This document shows positions 1-8,046 of a stretch of 44,801 bases of DNA, one piece after another. Under the pieces are notes generated by a model. That model did not search any database and was not told the DNA's origin. It was given only the letters and a program-made list of their open reading frames with translations. The translations under genes and the position numbers were made by a program. How positions within the stretch are numbered: the stretch's first letter is position 1; every line of letters begins with the position of its first letter. Source of the stretch: Paracoccus laeviglucosivorans (lineage in GTDB: Bacteria > Pseudomonadota > Alphaproteobacteria > Rhodobacterales > Rhodobacteraceae); NCBI RefSeq assembly GCF_900182695.1, contig NZ_FXTK01000024.1, forward strand, positions 1 through 44,801, in the 5' to 3' direction.

Positions 1-93
1 CCGAACCACGCTATCAGCGTCAATCCAGTCGTCCAGACGATGGGGAAACAGGGAAGCTTGATCGCGCTCAACGCCCTCAATGAATCCAGCCAT
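1..93 (-). mobile_element. IS1182-type (COG3666) transposase, N-terminal fragment running off the window
   Basis: The minus strand from an ATG at 93 encodes MAGFIEGVERDQ followed by SLFPHRLDDWID and a VVR ending. This is the hallmark start of the large DDE transposases of the IS1182 group. A good ribosome binding site (GGGAGG) lies 6 bases before the ATG. Only 31 codons are inside the window, so it cannot be told whether the gene is intact. The same transposase type recurs as a C-terminal scrap at 15640-15775. Confidence 0.75.
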
Positions 94-472
94 CTCGACC
101 TCCCGAAACCACGAGAAAGTCTAACACAGAAGGGAGTTTCCACACACCCTCGGCCGGGGCTTCGCCAAGCCGTGCAGCAGGTCAGGTCGACTGAGACGGG
201 CGAGCCTGTAGGCTGCTGTCTCGAAGCCTGCTGCCCGAGAGAGCCATTTCTGCCCCAAAAGCCCTTCGCGGCACATTTTAATTGTTTGCATGCTTTCTGA
301 CGCCAAGTCGGAGCCGGAGGCAGCGTCGGCCCAAGCTCCTTCGACAGCACCTAATCTAAGATGAAGCAAACGCTTCTTTCATCACAAGCAAACTCGCGAC
401 ATCTCTAAAGTTCAATGGGCTGGTCGGAAGCGTTTCCTTCACGACCGCCGATATTCTGACAGGAACTCAGAC
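94..472. promoter_or_regulatory. Upstream region of the ferredoxin gene with a half-operator and a 9-bp inverted repeat
   Basis: No gene was recognised here. The left part is probably the outer end of the IS whose transposase starts at 93. CCTAATC at 350-356 is identical to the right half of the operator found at 3168-3184 and 10590-10606. A perfect 9-bp inverted repeat, AAACGCTTC at 368-376 and GAAGCGTTT at 427-435, lies 38-105 bases before the ferredoxin start and could bind a dimeric regulator. Both assignments are inference. Confidence 0.35.
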
Positions 473-790
473 ATGCCGCAAATCACCTGGAGATGTGCAT
501 CTGGAAAATCCTTCAGCATCGATGTGGCGGCTGGCCAAAGCCTGATGGAGGCCGCCCGCGATCATGATGTGGATGGGATTTACGGTGATTGTGGCGGCAA
601 TCTGGCATGTGCGACCTGTCACGTCGTCGTTCCGCCGGAATGGGTGCCAGTAACGGGCCAGCCGGATGCGATGGAAGACGACATGTTGGATATCGTCGAG
701 ACCGGGCGCACCGAAACAAGCCGCCTGAGCTGTCAGATCCTGGCCACCGAAGAGATGGAAGGCATGGTGCTTGACGTTCCGGGTGCCTGA
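473..790 (+). CDS. 2Fe-2S ferredoxin, adrenodoxin/putidaredoxin type
   Basis: A 105-residue soluble electron carrier. The four cluster ligands are Cys40, Cys46, Cys49 (in CGGNLACATCH) and Cys87 (in RLSC). This is the C-x5-C-x2-C...C spacing of vertebrate-type ferredoxins that serve P450s and Rieske oxygenases. The length is normal for the family. It is the natural partner of the ferredoxin reductase at 5794-6999, and through it of the two Rieske oxygenases at 8047-10367. No other ferredoxin is present and the oxygenases carry no reductase domain. It ends 6 bases before the convergent LysR gene. It could instead serve an unlinked P450, but the three-component reading fits the context better. 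Confidence 0.9.
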   Translation: MPQITWRCASGKSFSIDVAAGQSLMEAARDHDVDGIYGDCGGNLACATCHVVVPPEWVPVTGQPDAMEDDMLDIVETGRTETSRLSCQILATEEMEGMVLDVPGA

Positions 791-796
791 CAAAGG

Positions 797-1747
797 TCAG
801 GGCAGTGTTTGATCGTCCTTAACCTGACCCACCAATCGGCTGCGCTGCGTCTGGACCCATGTTTTTGCACTGTCGATGAAGGTCTTGTGCAAGCGGCTCC
901 GCTCGACGCCCCTCGTCATCAGCAGCCCAAGCTTCATCGGGCGCTGCTGCCCGGCCAGCGGAATGAACTTCATCGGGTTGCCGTCGGGGGCAACGTCGTG
1001 CATCGGCCTGACATTCACGATCGAATAGCCAAAACCGTTGGCGACCAGGCTCCGCATTACAGCGACATCGCGGGTGCGCTCAACGACATTGGCGCGAAGA
1101 TTTTCATTTGCAAAGAACGACAGGAAATAGTCCGCGCTTAGCGGCAGGTCCAGAAGCACCATGGGGAACGGCGCCAGTTCCTGCACCGAGACCTCGGACA
1201 GATGCGCCAAGGGATGCCCGTCACCCAAGGCGACCAAGGGCGGCAGTTCGATCATCGGCGTAAAGTCGAGATCCTTGGGCAAATCAAGATCGTAGGTAAG
1301 TGCCAGATCGATCTTTGCTTGTCGCAGCAAGCTGAACAGTTCGGACTGATCGGACTCTACCTGCGAGATGCGGACCTCGGGATATTGCTCGACAAAGCTG
1401 CGCCGCAAGCCAGGCAGCACCACCTGCGCGAAGGTGCTGAGACAGCCGATGGCCAGTGGACCCCGCACCATGCCCGACAGATCGCCTGCAAGGTCACGCA
1501 AGGCACCGGCCTGGCGCAGCACGGTCTGCGCATGATCCAGCAGCTTGCGGCCCGCCAAAGTTGGCGTCAGACCCTGCGCATGATGCCGCACGAACAGTTT
1601 GACCCCCAGCTCGTCCTCAAGCTGGGAAATGCCCGCCGAAATGGACGGGGATGAGACGTTCACCTGATGCGATGCCGCCGCGATGCTGCCGGTTTCGCCC
1701 ACCGCGACGAAATATTCCAATTGCCGCAGCGTATAGCGCAGTTGCAT
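797..1747 (-). CDS. LysR-type transcriptional regulator
   Basis: A 316-residue LysR protein. The winged HTH covers about residues 4-62 (LRQLEYFVAVGETGSIAAAS), followed by a linker helix and a type-2 periplasmic-binding-fold effector domain from about 92 to 300. It converges on the ferredoxin gene and lies in tandem with the M20 hydrolase gene. It is a candidate to act at the TTAG-N7-CTAA operators at 3168 and 10590, whose interrupted palindrome is typical of LysR sites. It resembles the second regulator at 7002-7925 in layout and in the DLALTYD segment of the effector domain. The inducer is unknown. Confidence 0.85.
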   Translation of the reverse strand: MQLRYTLRQLEYFVAVGETGSIAAASHQVNVSSPSISAGISQLEDELGVKLFVRHHAQGLTPTLAGRKLLDHAQTVLRQAGALRDLAGDLSGMVRGPLAIGCLSTFAQVVLPGLRRSFVEQYPEVRISQVESDQSELFSLLRQAKIDLALTYDLDLPKDLDFTPMIELPPLVALGDGHPLAHLSEVSVQELAPFPMVLLDLPLSADYFLSFFANENLRANVVERTRDVAVMRSLVANGFGYSIVNVRPMHDVAPDGNPMKFIPLAGQQRPMKLGLLMTRGVERSRLHKTFIDSAKTWVQTQRSRLVGQVKDDQTLP

Positions 1748-1903
1748 CGCCTGTTCCGATCCAGAGGCGCTGAGCGGCCTGCATTTGCTTTCGAAGCCTC
1801 TTCGCCTCGCGCCAAGAGCCTGTCGCGGCCTGACCGTTTTGTAAATGGCCCTTTGGGGAGTGCCGGTGACGACAAAAATCGGCCAGCCGGCAACCGTTCC
1901 TGC

Positions 1904-3061
1904 CTAGGTCAGGCTTTCCAGCACCCTGTCCAGCATGCGGTCGCAAGCCGCAAGCTGGCCGACCTCCAGGTATTCATCGGGCTTGTGCCCCTGACCCTCC
2001 ATGTCGCCGGGGCCGCAGACGACCGTCGGAATGCCGATGCCAGCGAAATATCCCGCCTCTGTGCCAAAGGCCACTTTAATGGGTGCCTCGTTGCCGCTGA
2101 AGCCCGACACCCGATGCACCACCGGATCGTCCTGATAGACGGTTAGCCCCGGGTAGGCATTCGTCGTTTCGACGACAATGTCTGCTTCGGGACAGATCGC
2201 CTGATAGGGCCGCAGCAGGTGCTCGATCTCACTGTTCAGGCGCTCGATGAAATCGGCGGGATCATCGCCGCCGATATGGCGCAGTTCGAATTCAAGCGTC
2301 GCGAGATCCGCCACGATATTGAGAGCAGTCCCGCCCTGAACCCTTCCCACATGCACGGTCGAATAGGGAATGTCATAAGCATGGTCATGCCCGGCACTTG
2401 CGGCATATTCATCCTGAAGCTGGCGCAGAATACCGATCAGATCTGCGGCAAGGTGCAAGGCGTTGACGTATTTCGGCGCCAGCGAAGAATGTCCTGCCTG
2501 ACCGCGACAAGTCGCGCGAAAGGCCACCTTGCCCTTATGCCCGATGGCCGGCCGCATGGACGTAGGCTCTCCGACGATGCAAAGTTCGGGCTGCCAGCGC
2601 AGCGCCTGATAGCCAGGCAGCATCTCGCGGATGCCGGTGCAGCCGACCTCTTCGTCATACGAGATGCACATCATCAGTGGCCGCTTCAAAGCGACGCCGC
2701 GCGTGCGCCCTGCCAAGGCCAGCATTGCGGCCAGGAAACCTTTCATGTCGGTCGTGCCGCGGCCATATAACCGCTCGCCATCCTGGGTCAGGGTAAATTC
2801 AGGGCGCGACCAGTTCTGGCCGGTCACCGGCACGACATCGCTATGTGCCGACAGCATGATGCCCCCTGAACCCTCTCCCAGCCGGGCGAGCAAGCCCGCC
2901 TTGGGGCCAGTCTGACTGGGCAAATGGTGCACCTGAAAACCGGCGTCCCGCAGATGATCTTCGGCGAACTGGATCAGTGCCAGATTGCTTTGCGCACTGA
3001 CCGTCTGAAAGGAAATCAGGCGTTCGAGCAGCGCCAGCGTCGCGTCATATGGTTTCGTCAT
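1904..3061 (-). CDS. M20 family amide hydrolase, acetylornithine deacetylase (ArgE)-like
   Basis: A 385-residue zinc hydrolase of the ArgE/DapE/ACY1 group that cleaves N-acyl bonds. Metal ligands are visible: His73 and Asp75 in SAHSDVVPV, Asp105 in GRGTTDMKG, Glu137/Glu138 in SYDEEVG, Glu165 in GEPTSM, and a late His in GQGHKPDEY. The start at 3061 is chosen because homology begins at MTKPYDATL and GGTGGAG lies just upstream. An upstream start at 3151 would add 30 unlikely residues. It is divergent from the flavin monooxygenase gene, with the shared operator between them. That suggests it releases an acyl group (formyl, acetyl or succinyl) from a pathway intermediate rather than making arginine. 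Family certain, substrate unknown. Confidence 0.85.
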   Translation of the reverse strand: MTKPYDATLALLERLISFQTVSAQSNLALIQFAEDHLRDAGFQVHHLPSQTGPKAGLLARLGEGSGGIMLSAHSDVVPVTGQNWSRPEFTLTQDGERLYGRGTTDMKGFLAAMLALAGRTRGVALKRPLMMCISYDEEVGCTGIREMLPGYQALRWQPELCIVGEPTSMRPAIGHKGKVAFRATCRGQAGHSSLAPKYVNALHLAADLIGILRQLQDEYAASAGHDHAYDIPYSTVHVGRVQGGTALNIVADLATLEFELRHIGGDDPADFIERLNSEIEHLLRPYQAICPEADIVVETTNAYPGLTVYQDDPVVHRVSGFSGNEAPIKVAFGTEAGYFAGIGIPTVVCGPGDMEGQGHKPDEYLEVGQLAACDRMLDRVLESLT

Positions 3062-3153
3062 GGCTCCACCAAACCACAGTTTTTCCCCGCCTACCCTTTC
3101 CCAGTTCGCGGCCGGGCGAAAATAGCTTCTTCCATGTTCTTGCTGCGGCAAAA

Positions 3154-3208
3154 CCTAAGCAAGATGTTTAGGATCAGCCTAATCCTTGCTCTAGGATTTC
3201 GTAATTTT
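3154..3208. promoter_or_regulatory. Operator shared with the ABC importer promoter
   Basis: TTAGGATCAGCCTAATC at 3168-3184 is followed after 15 bases by CGTAATTTT at 3200-3208. The same layout occurs at 10590-10630 with 15 of 17 core bases identical and the same 15-base spacing. The core contains TTAG-N7-CTAA, a LysR-like interrupted palindrome. Additional CCTAA (3154-3158) and CTAGG (3191-3195) half-sites surround it. It lies between the divergent M20 hydrolase and flavin monooxygenase genes and could control both. Confidence 0.6.
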
Positions 3209-3290
3209 CGGCCAATGTGCAGGCCGCTAGCTTCTCCAGATGACAGGGCTGCGTGTCATGCGCCCCACCAATCCGGAAAAGGATGCCGAA

Positions 3291-4562
3291 ATGTCAGTGG
3301 AGAAAACCGACACACTTGTGATCGGCGCGGGTCAAGCGGGCGTGGCAATGAGTGAACATCTTCGCAATGCCGGAGTGCCGCATCTGGTTCTTGAAAGGGA
3401 CCGCATTGCCGAACGCTGGCGCAGCGGGCGCTGGGATTCGCTGGTGGCGAACGGCCCGGCATGGCACGACCGCTTTCCGGGGCTGGAGTTTTCCGGCGAC
3501 CCGGACGCCTTTGTCGGCAAGGATCAGGTCGCCGATTACTTCGAGGCTTACGCCAAGAAATTCGACGCCCCGATCCGCTGTGGCGTCGAGGTGCAGGAGG
3601 TGCGTCGCAATTCGGACCGTTCCGGCTTTACGGTGACCACCTCGCAAGGCGTCATCGAAGCCGAGCGGATCGTGGCCGCCACGGGACCGTTTCAGGTCCC
3701 GGTAATCCCGCCCGTCGTCCCAGAGCAGACCGACATTTTTCAGATCCATTCTGCGCAATACCGCAATCCACAGCAATTGCCCGATGGCGCCGTTCTGGTC
3801 GTCGGGGCCGGATCGTCCGGCGTGCAGATCGCCGATGAGCTGATGCAGTCGGGGCGCAAGGTCTATCTGTCCGTCGGCCCGCATGACCGTCCACCCCGCG
3901 CCTATCGCGGTCGGGATTTCTGCTGGTGGCTGGGCGTCCTTGGAAAGTGGGACATGTCGGCCCCGAAACCGGGCACGGAACACGTCACCATCGCGGTCAG
4001 CGGTGCAAAAGGTGGCCAGACGATCGATTTCCGCCGCTTGGCACAGGAAGGCATGACCCTGCTGGGCATGACTCAAAGCTGGGATAGCGGCACTTTGTCT
4101 TTCGCCGACGATCTAAGCCGCAATCTGGCGAATGGCGATGCAAACTATCTGTCGATCCTTGACGAAGCGGACGCCTATGCCGCGCAGAACGCCCTGGACC
4201 TGCCGCAAGACCCCGAGGCTCGCAAACGCTTTCCCGACGCACCCTGCATCTCGCATCCGATCCTTGCGCTTGACCTGGGCAAGGAGAACATCCGCACGAT
4301 CATCTGGGCGACCGGATTTGCCGTCGATTACAGCTGGATCAAGGTCGACGGCTTCGACGAAAAGGGGCGGCCGCTGCATCATCGCGGCGTGTCTGTGGTT
4401 CCCGGCATCTATTTCCTGGGCCTGCCCTGGCAATCGCGCCGCGGCTCCAGCTTTATCTGGGGCGTGTGGCACGACGCCAAGCATGTCGCGGAACAGATCG
4501 GCATTCAGCGCAAATACATGGACTATCACTTGGAAGCTTCCCGCGTGTCCGAAACTGCGTAA
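3291..4562 (+). CDS. Flavin-containing monooxygenase-like oxidoreductase (CzcO/COG2072 type)
   Basis: A 423-residue protein with two dinucleotide-binding folds. The FAD site is LVIGAGQAG at residues 9-17, and the NADPH site is VLVVGAGSSG near residue 180. IHSAQY lies just before the second fold, in the place of the FMO fingerprint, and the family motif ATGF is near the C-terminus. Members oxygenate N or S atoms or perform Baeyer-Villiger insertion. The start at 3291 has AAAAGGA 8 bases upstream; an in-frame start at 3240 is less likely. It is first in a tight plus-strand operon with RidA, DUF1028 and ferredoxin reductase genes, so it probably oxidises a catabolic intermediate. The exact reaction is not deducible. 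Confidence 0.82.
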   Translation: MSVEKTDTLVIGAGQAGVAMSEHLRNAGVPHLVLERDRIAERWRSGRWDSLVANGPAWHDRFPGLEFSGDPDAFVGKDQVADYFEAYAKKFDAPIRCGVEVQEVRRNSDRSGFTVTTSQGVIEAERIVAATGPFQVPVIPPVVPEQTDIFQIHSAQYRNPQQLPDGAVLVVGAGSSGVQIADELMQSGRKVYLSVGPHDRPPRAYRGRDFCWWLGVLGKWDMSAPKPGTEHVTIAVSGAKGGQTIDFRRLAQEGMTLLGMTQSWDSGTLSFADDLSRNLANGDANYLSILDEADAYAAQNALDLPQDPEARKRFPDAPCISHPILALDLGKENIRTIIWATGFAVDYSWIKVDGFDEKGRPLHHRGVSVVPGIYFLGLPWQSRRGSSFIWGVWHDAKHVAEQIGIQRKYMDYHLEASRVSETA

Positions 4563-4613
4563 GCCAGCATCGCTTTCCCAATCACCATGACAAACCTGAC
4601 CACGGAGACCGAC

Positions 4614-5030
4614 ATGGCCCATCACCGCATCCGCAAGTTCAACACCAAAGAAACCTATCCCGAGCAGAAGCTTGACAACGACCTGTGCCAGGCCGTCGTC
4701 ACGCAGGGCGGCAAGATCGTCTGGCTGCGCGGCCAGTGCCCGCAGAACCTCGACGACGCCAAGAACATCGAAAGCCACGATCCCGTCGAACAGACCCACA
4801 AGGTCATGCAGAACATCAGGCAGCTGATCGAGGAAGCCGGCGGCAGCATGGAGCATCTCGTCAAGGTTGTGGTCTACATCACCGACGTGCGCCACCGCGA
4901 AGCCGTCTATCGCACGATGGGCGAATATCTGAAGGGCGTGCATCCGGTGTCGACCGGGCTGGTCGTGCAGGCGCTGGCGCGCCCGGAATGGCTGGTCGAA
5001 ATCGACGGCACCGCCGTTATCCCGGATTGA
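4614..5030 (+). CDS. RidA/YjgF family imine-enamine deaminase
   Basis: A 138-residue cytosolic RidA-fold protein. The signature near the C-terminus is ALARPEWLVEIDGTAV, where the Arg and the Glu of VEID correspond to the ligand-binding residues of the family. RidA proteins hydrolyse enamines/imines to ketones and ammonia. GGAG lies 7 bases before the ATG at 4614, so that start is preferred to the in-frame ATG at 4587. It lies between the flavin monooxygenase and DUF1028 genes and ends 4 bases before the latter. That fits hydrolysis of an imine formed by oxidation of a C-N bond in the pathway. Confidence 0.88.
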   Translation: MAHHRIRKFNTKETYPEQKLDNDLCQAVVTQGGKIVWLRGQCPQNLDDAKNIESHDPVEQTHKVMQNIRQLIEEAGGSMEHLVKVVVYITDVRHREAVYRTMGEYLKGVHPVSTGLVVQALARPEWLVEIDGTAVIPD

Positions 5031-5034
5031 GGCG

Positions 5035-5709
5035 ATGACTTTCTCGGTTGTCGCCCGCTGCGCCGAAACGGGCATGTTCGGACTTGCGATCTCATCTTCG
5101 TCACCGGCTGTCGCGGCGCGCTGCTCATATGCGCGGGCCGGTGTCGGGGCGGTTGCCACGCAGAATGTGACCGATCCCAGTCTGGGGCCGTTGGGTCTTG
5201 ATCTGCTGGAGCAGGGTCTTAGCGCCGTCGACGCCGTGGCGAAGTTGCGCCAGATGGGCAAGTTCATCGAATATCGGCAGGTGCTGGCGGTCGACCGAAA
5301 TGGCCTGACCGCCATTCACTCGGGCCCGAATTCGCTGGGGATCTGGACCCAGGCACAGGCGGAGGATGTCGCCTCGGGTGGCAACATGCTGGCCAATGAG
5401 GGCGTTCCGCAGGCGATCATCAACGGCTTTCTGTCGGCGGACGGCCATATCGGCGACCGGCTGATCGCCGCCATGCGTGCGGGCATCGCCCAGGGTGGCG
5501 AGGCCGGGCCGGTCCATTCGGCGGGCCTGAAGATCGTGGACAAGGTGTCGTGGCCCGTGGCCGACCTGCGCTGCGACTGGACCGAGGATTGCCCGATCGA
5601 AGCCGTCGCCAGCCTGTGGGATCTCTACAGGCCGCAGCTTGACGCCTATGTCCAGCGTGCGCTGGACCCGCGCGAGGCGCCGTCCTACGGCGTGCCGGGC
5701 GACGAATGA
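5035..5709 (+). CDS. DUF1028 family protein, predicted Ntn-hydrolase fold
   Basis: A 224-residue protein with the family opening MTFSVVARC and the conserved block ARAGVGAVATQNVTDPSLG near residues 40-58. DUF1028 proteins resemble Ntn hydrolases, in which Met removal exposes an N-terminal nucleophile. Thr2 would be the candidate here, which is inference. No C-terminal peptidoglycan-binding extension is present. The start follows the RidA stop by 4 bases with GAGG just ahead, so the two are probably translationally coupled. In this operon a role as a ring-opening or amide/ester hydrolase is plausible. No biochemical function is assumed. Confidence 0.8.
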   Translation: MTFSVVARCAETGMFGLAISSSSPAVAARCSYARAGVGAVATQNVTDPSLGPLGLDLLEQGLSAVDAVAKLRQMGKFIEYRQVLAVDRNGLTAIHSGPNSLGIWTQAQAEDVASGGNMLANEGVPQAIINGFLSADGHIGDRLIAAMRAGIAQGGEAGPVHSAGLKIVDKVSWPVADLRCDWTEDCPIEAVASLWDLYRPQLDAYVQRALDPREAPSYGVPGDE

Positions 5710-5793
5710 CAGTCCGTGGCGCAGCCTGACCCGGCTGCGCCATCCATTCGCGGGCATCGCTTCGCGGCACATCCAGAGCAGATTGGGGAACAG

Positions 5794-6999
5794 ATGCGTC
5801 ATGTCGTCATCATCGGGGCTGGTCAGGCAGGTGCGGCCTGCGCGGCGAAACTGCGGGCGCTGAAATTCGACGGCGAAATCACGATGATCGGCGACGAGCC
5901 GTCGCCGCCATATCAGCGCCCCCCATTGTCCAAAGCCTATCTGCTTGGAGATATCGAGCAGGAACGGCTGTGGCTGCGCTCGGCCGAGTTCTGGGCGGAA
6001 CACCGGATCAATCTGAGGCTGGGCCAGCCGGTTTCGGCCATCGACACCTCGGCAAGGCAGCTGCAACTGGGCGATGAGCGGCTGAGCTATGACGAACTGG
6101 TGCTCGCAACCGGCTCGGCGCCGCGTCTCCTGCCGGCAGCCATCGGCGGCGATCTGGACGGAGTCTTCACCGTTCGGACATTGGCCGACGTGGATCGCAT
6201 GCGCGCCGATTTCGCGCCCGGTCGCGACCTCGTGGTCATTGGCGGCGGCTATATCGGGCTTGAAGCCGCTGCTGTTGGGCGCAAGCTTGGGCTGAATGTC
6301 ACGGTGGTCGAGATGGCCCCACGTATCCTGCAACGCGTCGCCGCATCCGAGACCGCCGACTATTTCCGCAAACTGCACGGCGACAACAAGGTGCGGCTTC
6401 TTGAAGGCACCGGCGTCGAGCGGCTTTTGGGTGAAACCCGCGTGCGCGCGGTGAAGCTGCAGGACGGTCGCGAACTGCCCGCGGATTTCGTCATCGCAGG
6501 CATCGGCATCACCCCTTGCGATACGCTTGCATCTGCGGCCGGCATCGCGGTCCAGAACGGCATCCGCACGGATGCGCAGGGACGGACCTCGGCCGCGCAT
6601 GTCTGGGCTGCCGGGGATTGCGCCTCATTTCCGCTGGGCGGTCAGCACGTGAGGCTGGAATCGGTCGGGCACGCCATCGATCAGGCAGAGCTTGTCGCGG
6701 CAAATATCCTGGGCGCGGCGAAAGACTATGTCCCGAAACCCTGGTTCTGGTCGGATCAATACGATTGCAAGCTGCAGATCGTGGGGCTGAACACCGGATA
6801 TGACCGCACCGTGGTCAGGGCCGCAGAGGGCGCGCCGACCAGCGTTTGGTACTTCGCGGCAGAACGCCTGCTGGCGGTCGATGCCATGAACGATCCCAAA
6901 GCCTTCATGATCGGCAAGCGTCTCATCGAGGCGGGCAAGACCGTCGATGCTGCAATATTGGCCGACGCAGCTACGGACCTGAAGGCACTGATGCGCTAG
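5794..6999 (+). CDS. Ferredoxin reductase, putidaredoxin/rubredoxin-reductase type
   Basis: A 401-residue FAD/NAD(P)H oxidoreductase. The FAD motif GAGQAG is at residues 8-13, the NAD(P)H motif GGGYIGLE is near residue 150, and the second FAD contact AAGDCAS is near 275. A C-terminal reductase dimerisation domain starts around 325. The start at 5794 has GGGGAACAG immediately upstream; the longer in-frame ORF from 5716 lacks homology. It would pass electrons from NAD(P)H to the ferredoxin at 473-790 and on to the Rieske oxygenases. It is the last gene of the plus-strand operon and ends 2 bases from the convergent LysR gene. Confidence 0.9.
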   Translation: MRHVVIIGAGQAGAACAAKLRALKFDGEITMIGDEPSPPYQRPPLSKAYLLGDIEQERLWLRSAEFWAEHRINLRLGQPVSAIDTSARQLQLGDERLSYDELVLATGSAPRLLPAAIGGDLDGVFTVRTLADVDRMRADFAPGRDLVVIGGGYIGLEAAAVGRKLGLNVTVVEMAPRILQRVAASETADYFRKLHGDNKVRLLEGTGVERLLGETRVRAVKLQDGRELPADFVIAGIGITPCDTLASAAGIAVQNGIRTDAQGRTSAAHVWAAGDCASFPLGGQHVRLESVGHAIDQAELVAANILGAAKDYVPKPWFWSDQYDCKLQIVGLNTGYDRTVVRAAEGAPTSVWYFAAERLLAVDAMNDPKAFMIGKRLIEAGKTVDAAILADAATDLKALMR

Positions 7000-7001
7000 G
7001 G

Positions 7002-7925
7002 TCAACTGACCGGCTTGCCGACCGCCTCGGTGAAATAGCTGCGCGCATGTTCGGCGAAGCGTCGCGCGACAAGGCCACGATGCACGCCTTCGCGGGACGC
7101 GAGCACGATGCGCAGCGGGCGTACATTGTCCGTGATCGCCAATGTCCTGACCTCGCGCCCGTCATAAGTCTCGGACGATGGCGGGCGCATGACCAGGAAG
7201 GTAAAGCCAAAGCCCGCAGCGACCGCGCTTCGCACCGCCTCAAGCGACGAAGACACATAGGAAATGCGGGGCGTCATGCCGTTTTCGGCCAATAGTCCTT
7301 CGAAATAATGCCGGCTACCCGGTCCATCCAGCATGACATATGGATCGCTCTCAAGCTCGGACAGGCTGATCGAGGTGCGATGGGCCAGCGGATGATCGGC
7401 GGAAACGACGACCATCGGTTGCAAGGACGCCAGCTCCAGCAGGTTCAGCCCAGTTGTATCCGCCCCCCTGTCATAGGTCAGCGCGAAATCCAGCGATCCC
7501 TCACGCACGGCTTCGGCAAGGTTCACCAGTGACATCTCGTGCGGCGTGATGGTCAAGGCAGGCTCTGCTTTGGCAAAACGGCGGATCAGATCGACCGCGA
7601 AGAACGGGGTAAGCGTCCAGAACACGCCCAACCGGATTTCGCCCGCCAGCTCGGCGGCGAGCGCCGCCGCTTCGCGCTCGACCTGGGCTGCCTGCTCTTC
7701 CAGTTTTAGCACATGCTCAAGGAATGAGCGGCCCTGAACCGTCAAGGTCAGTCCTCTCGCATGATGGCGATCGAACAGGATCAGACCCGTCACCGCCTCC
7801 AGCTTTTCAAGTGCCTGCGCTACCGACGGTTGGGAGATGTTCAGTACCCGCGCGGCCTGCGCAATTCCACCATGTTCCGCGACTGCACGAAAATAGCTGC
7901 ATTGCCGCAAAGTAAAGCGAACCAT
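7002..7925 (-). CDS. LysR-type transcriptional regulator
   Basis: A 307-residue LysR regulator starting MVRFTLRQCSYF. The HTH occupies about residues 5-60 (IAQAARVLNISQPSVAQALEKLE) and the effector domain runs from about 90 to 295. A TTG five codons upstream (7940) is an alternative start without better support. It is divergent from the Rieske oxygenase pair with a 121-base gap, the classic arrangement for a LysR activator of the neighbouring operon. Of the two LysR proteins here it is the more likely direct regulator of the oxygenases. Confidence 0.87.
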   Translation of the reverse strand: MVRFTLRQCSYFRAVAEHGGIAQAARVLNISQPSVAQALEKLEAVTGLILFDRHHARGLTLTVQGRSFLEHVLKLEEQAAQVEREAAALAAELAGEIRLGVFWTLTPFFAVDLIRRFAKAEPALTITPHEMSLVNLAEAVREGSLDFALTYDRGADTTGLNLLELASLQPMVVVSADHPLAHRTSISLSELESDPYVMLDGPGSRHYFEGLLAENGMTPRISYVSSSLEAVRSAVAAGFGFTFLVMRPPSSETYDGREVRTLAITDNVRPLRIVLASREGVHRGLVARRFAEHARSYFTEAVGKPVS

Positions 7926-8046
7926 ATTTTTACGACCCAATCATCGGATATATGAATTTTTACCTTGTTTGAAAAAACGTCAAGATGAGGTGTAGCCCTT
8001 TGGCCCAAACCGCACTCAGGCCAATGCAAACACAAGGAGGTCAGCC
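7926..8046. promoter_or_regulatory. Divergent promoter region between LysR and the Rieske oxygenase operon
   Basis: This AT-richer 121-base spacer carries two direct copies of ATTTTTAC at 7926-7933 and 7956-7963, exactly 30 bases apart (about three helical turns). The TTAG-CTAA operator of the neighbouring units is absent, which suggests a different regulator or site. AAGGAGG at 8034-8040 is a strong ribosome binding site for the first oxygenase. Confidence 0.4.

Noticed and set aside
1904..3061. Calling the M20 enzyme a true arginine-biosynthesis ArgE
   Set aside because: Motifs fit the whole ArgE/DapE/ACY1 group, and its place in an inducible catabolic cluster argues against a housekeeping role.
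5125..6600. Long minus-strand ORF of 491 codons opposite DUF1028 and the ferredoxin reductase
   Set aside because: It is a GC-driven shadow: its translation is Arg/His/Asp/Gln-rich without motifs, while the plus strand carries two clear protein families.
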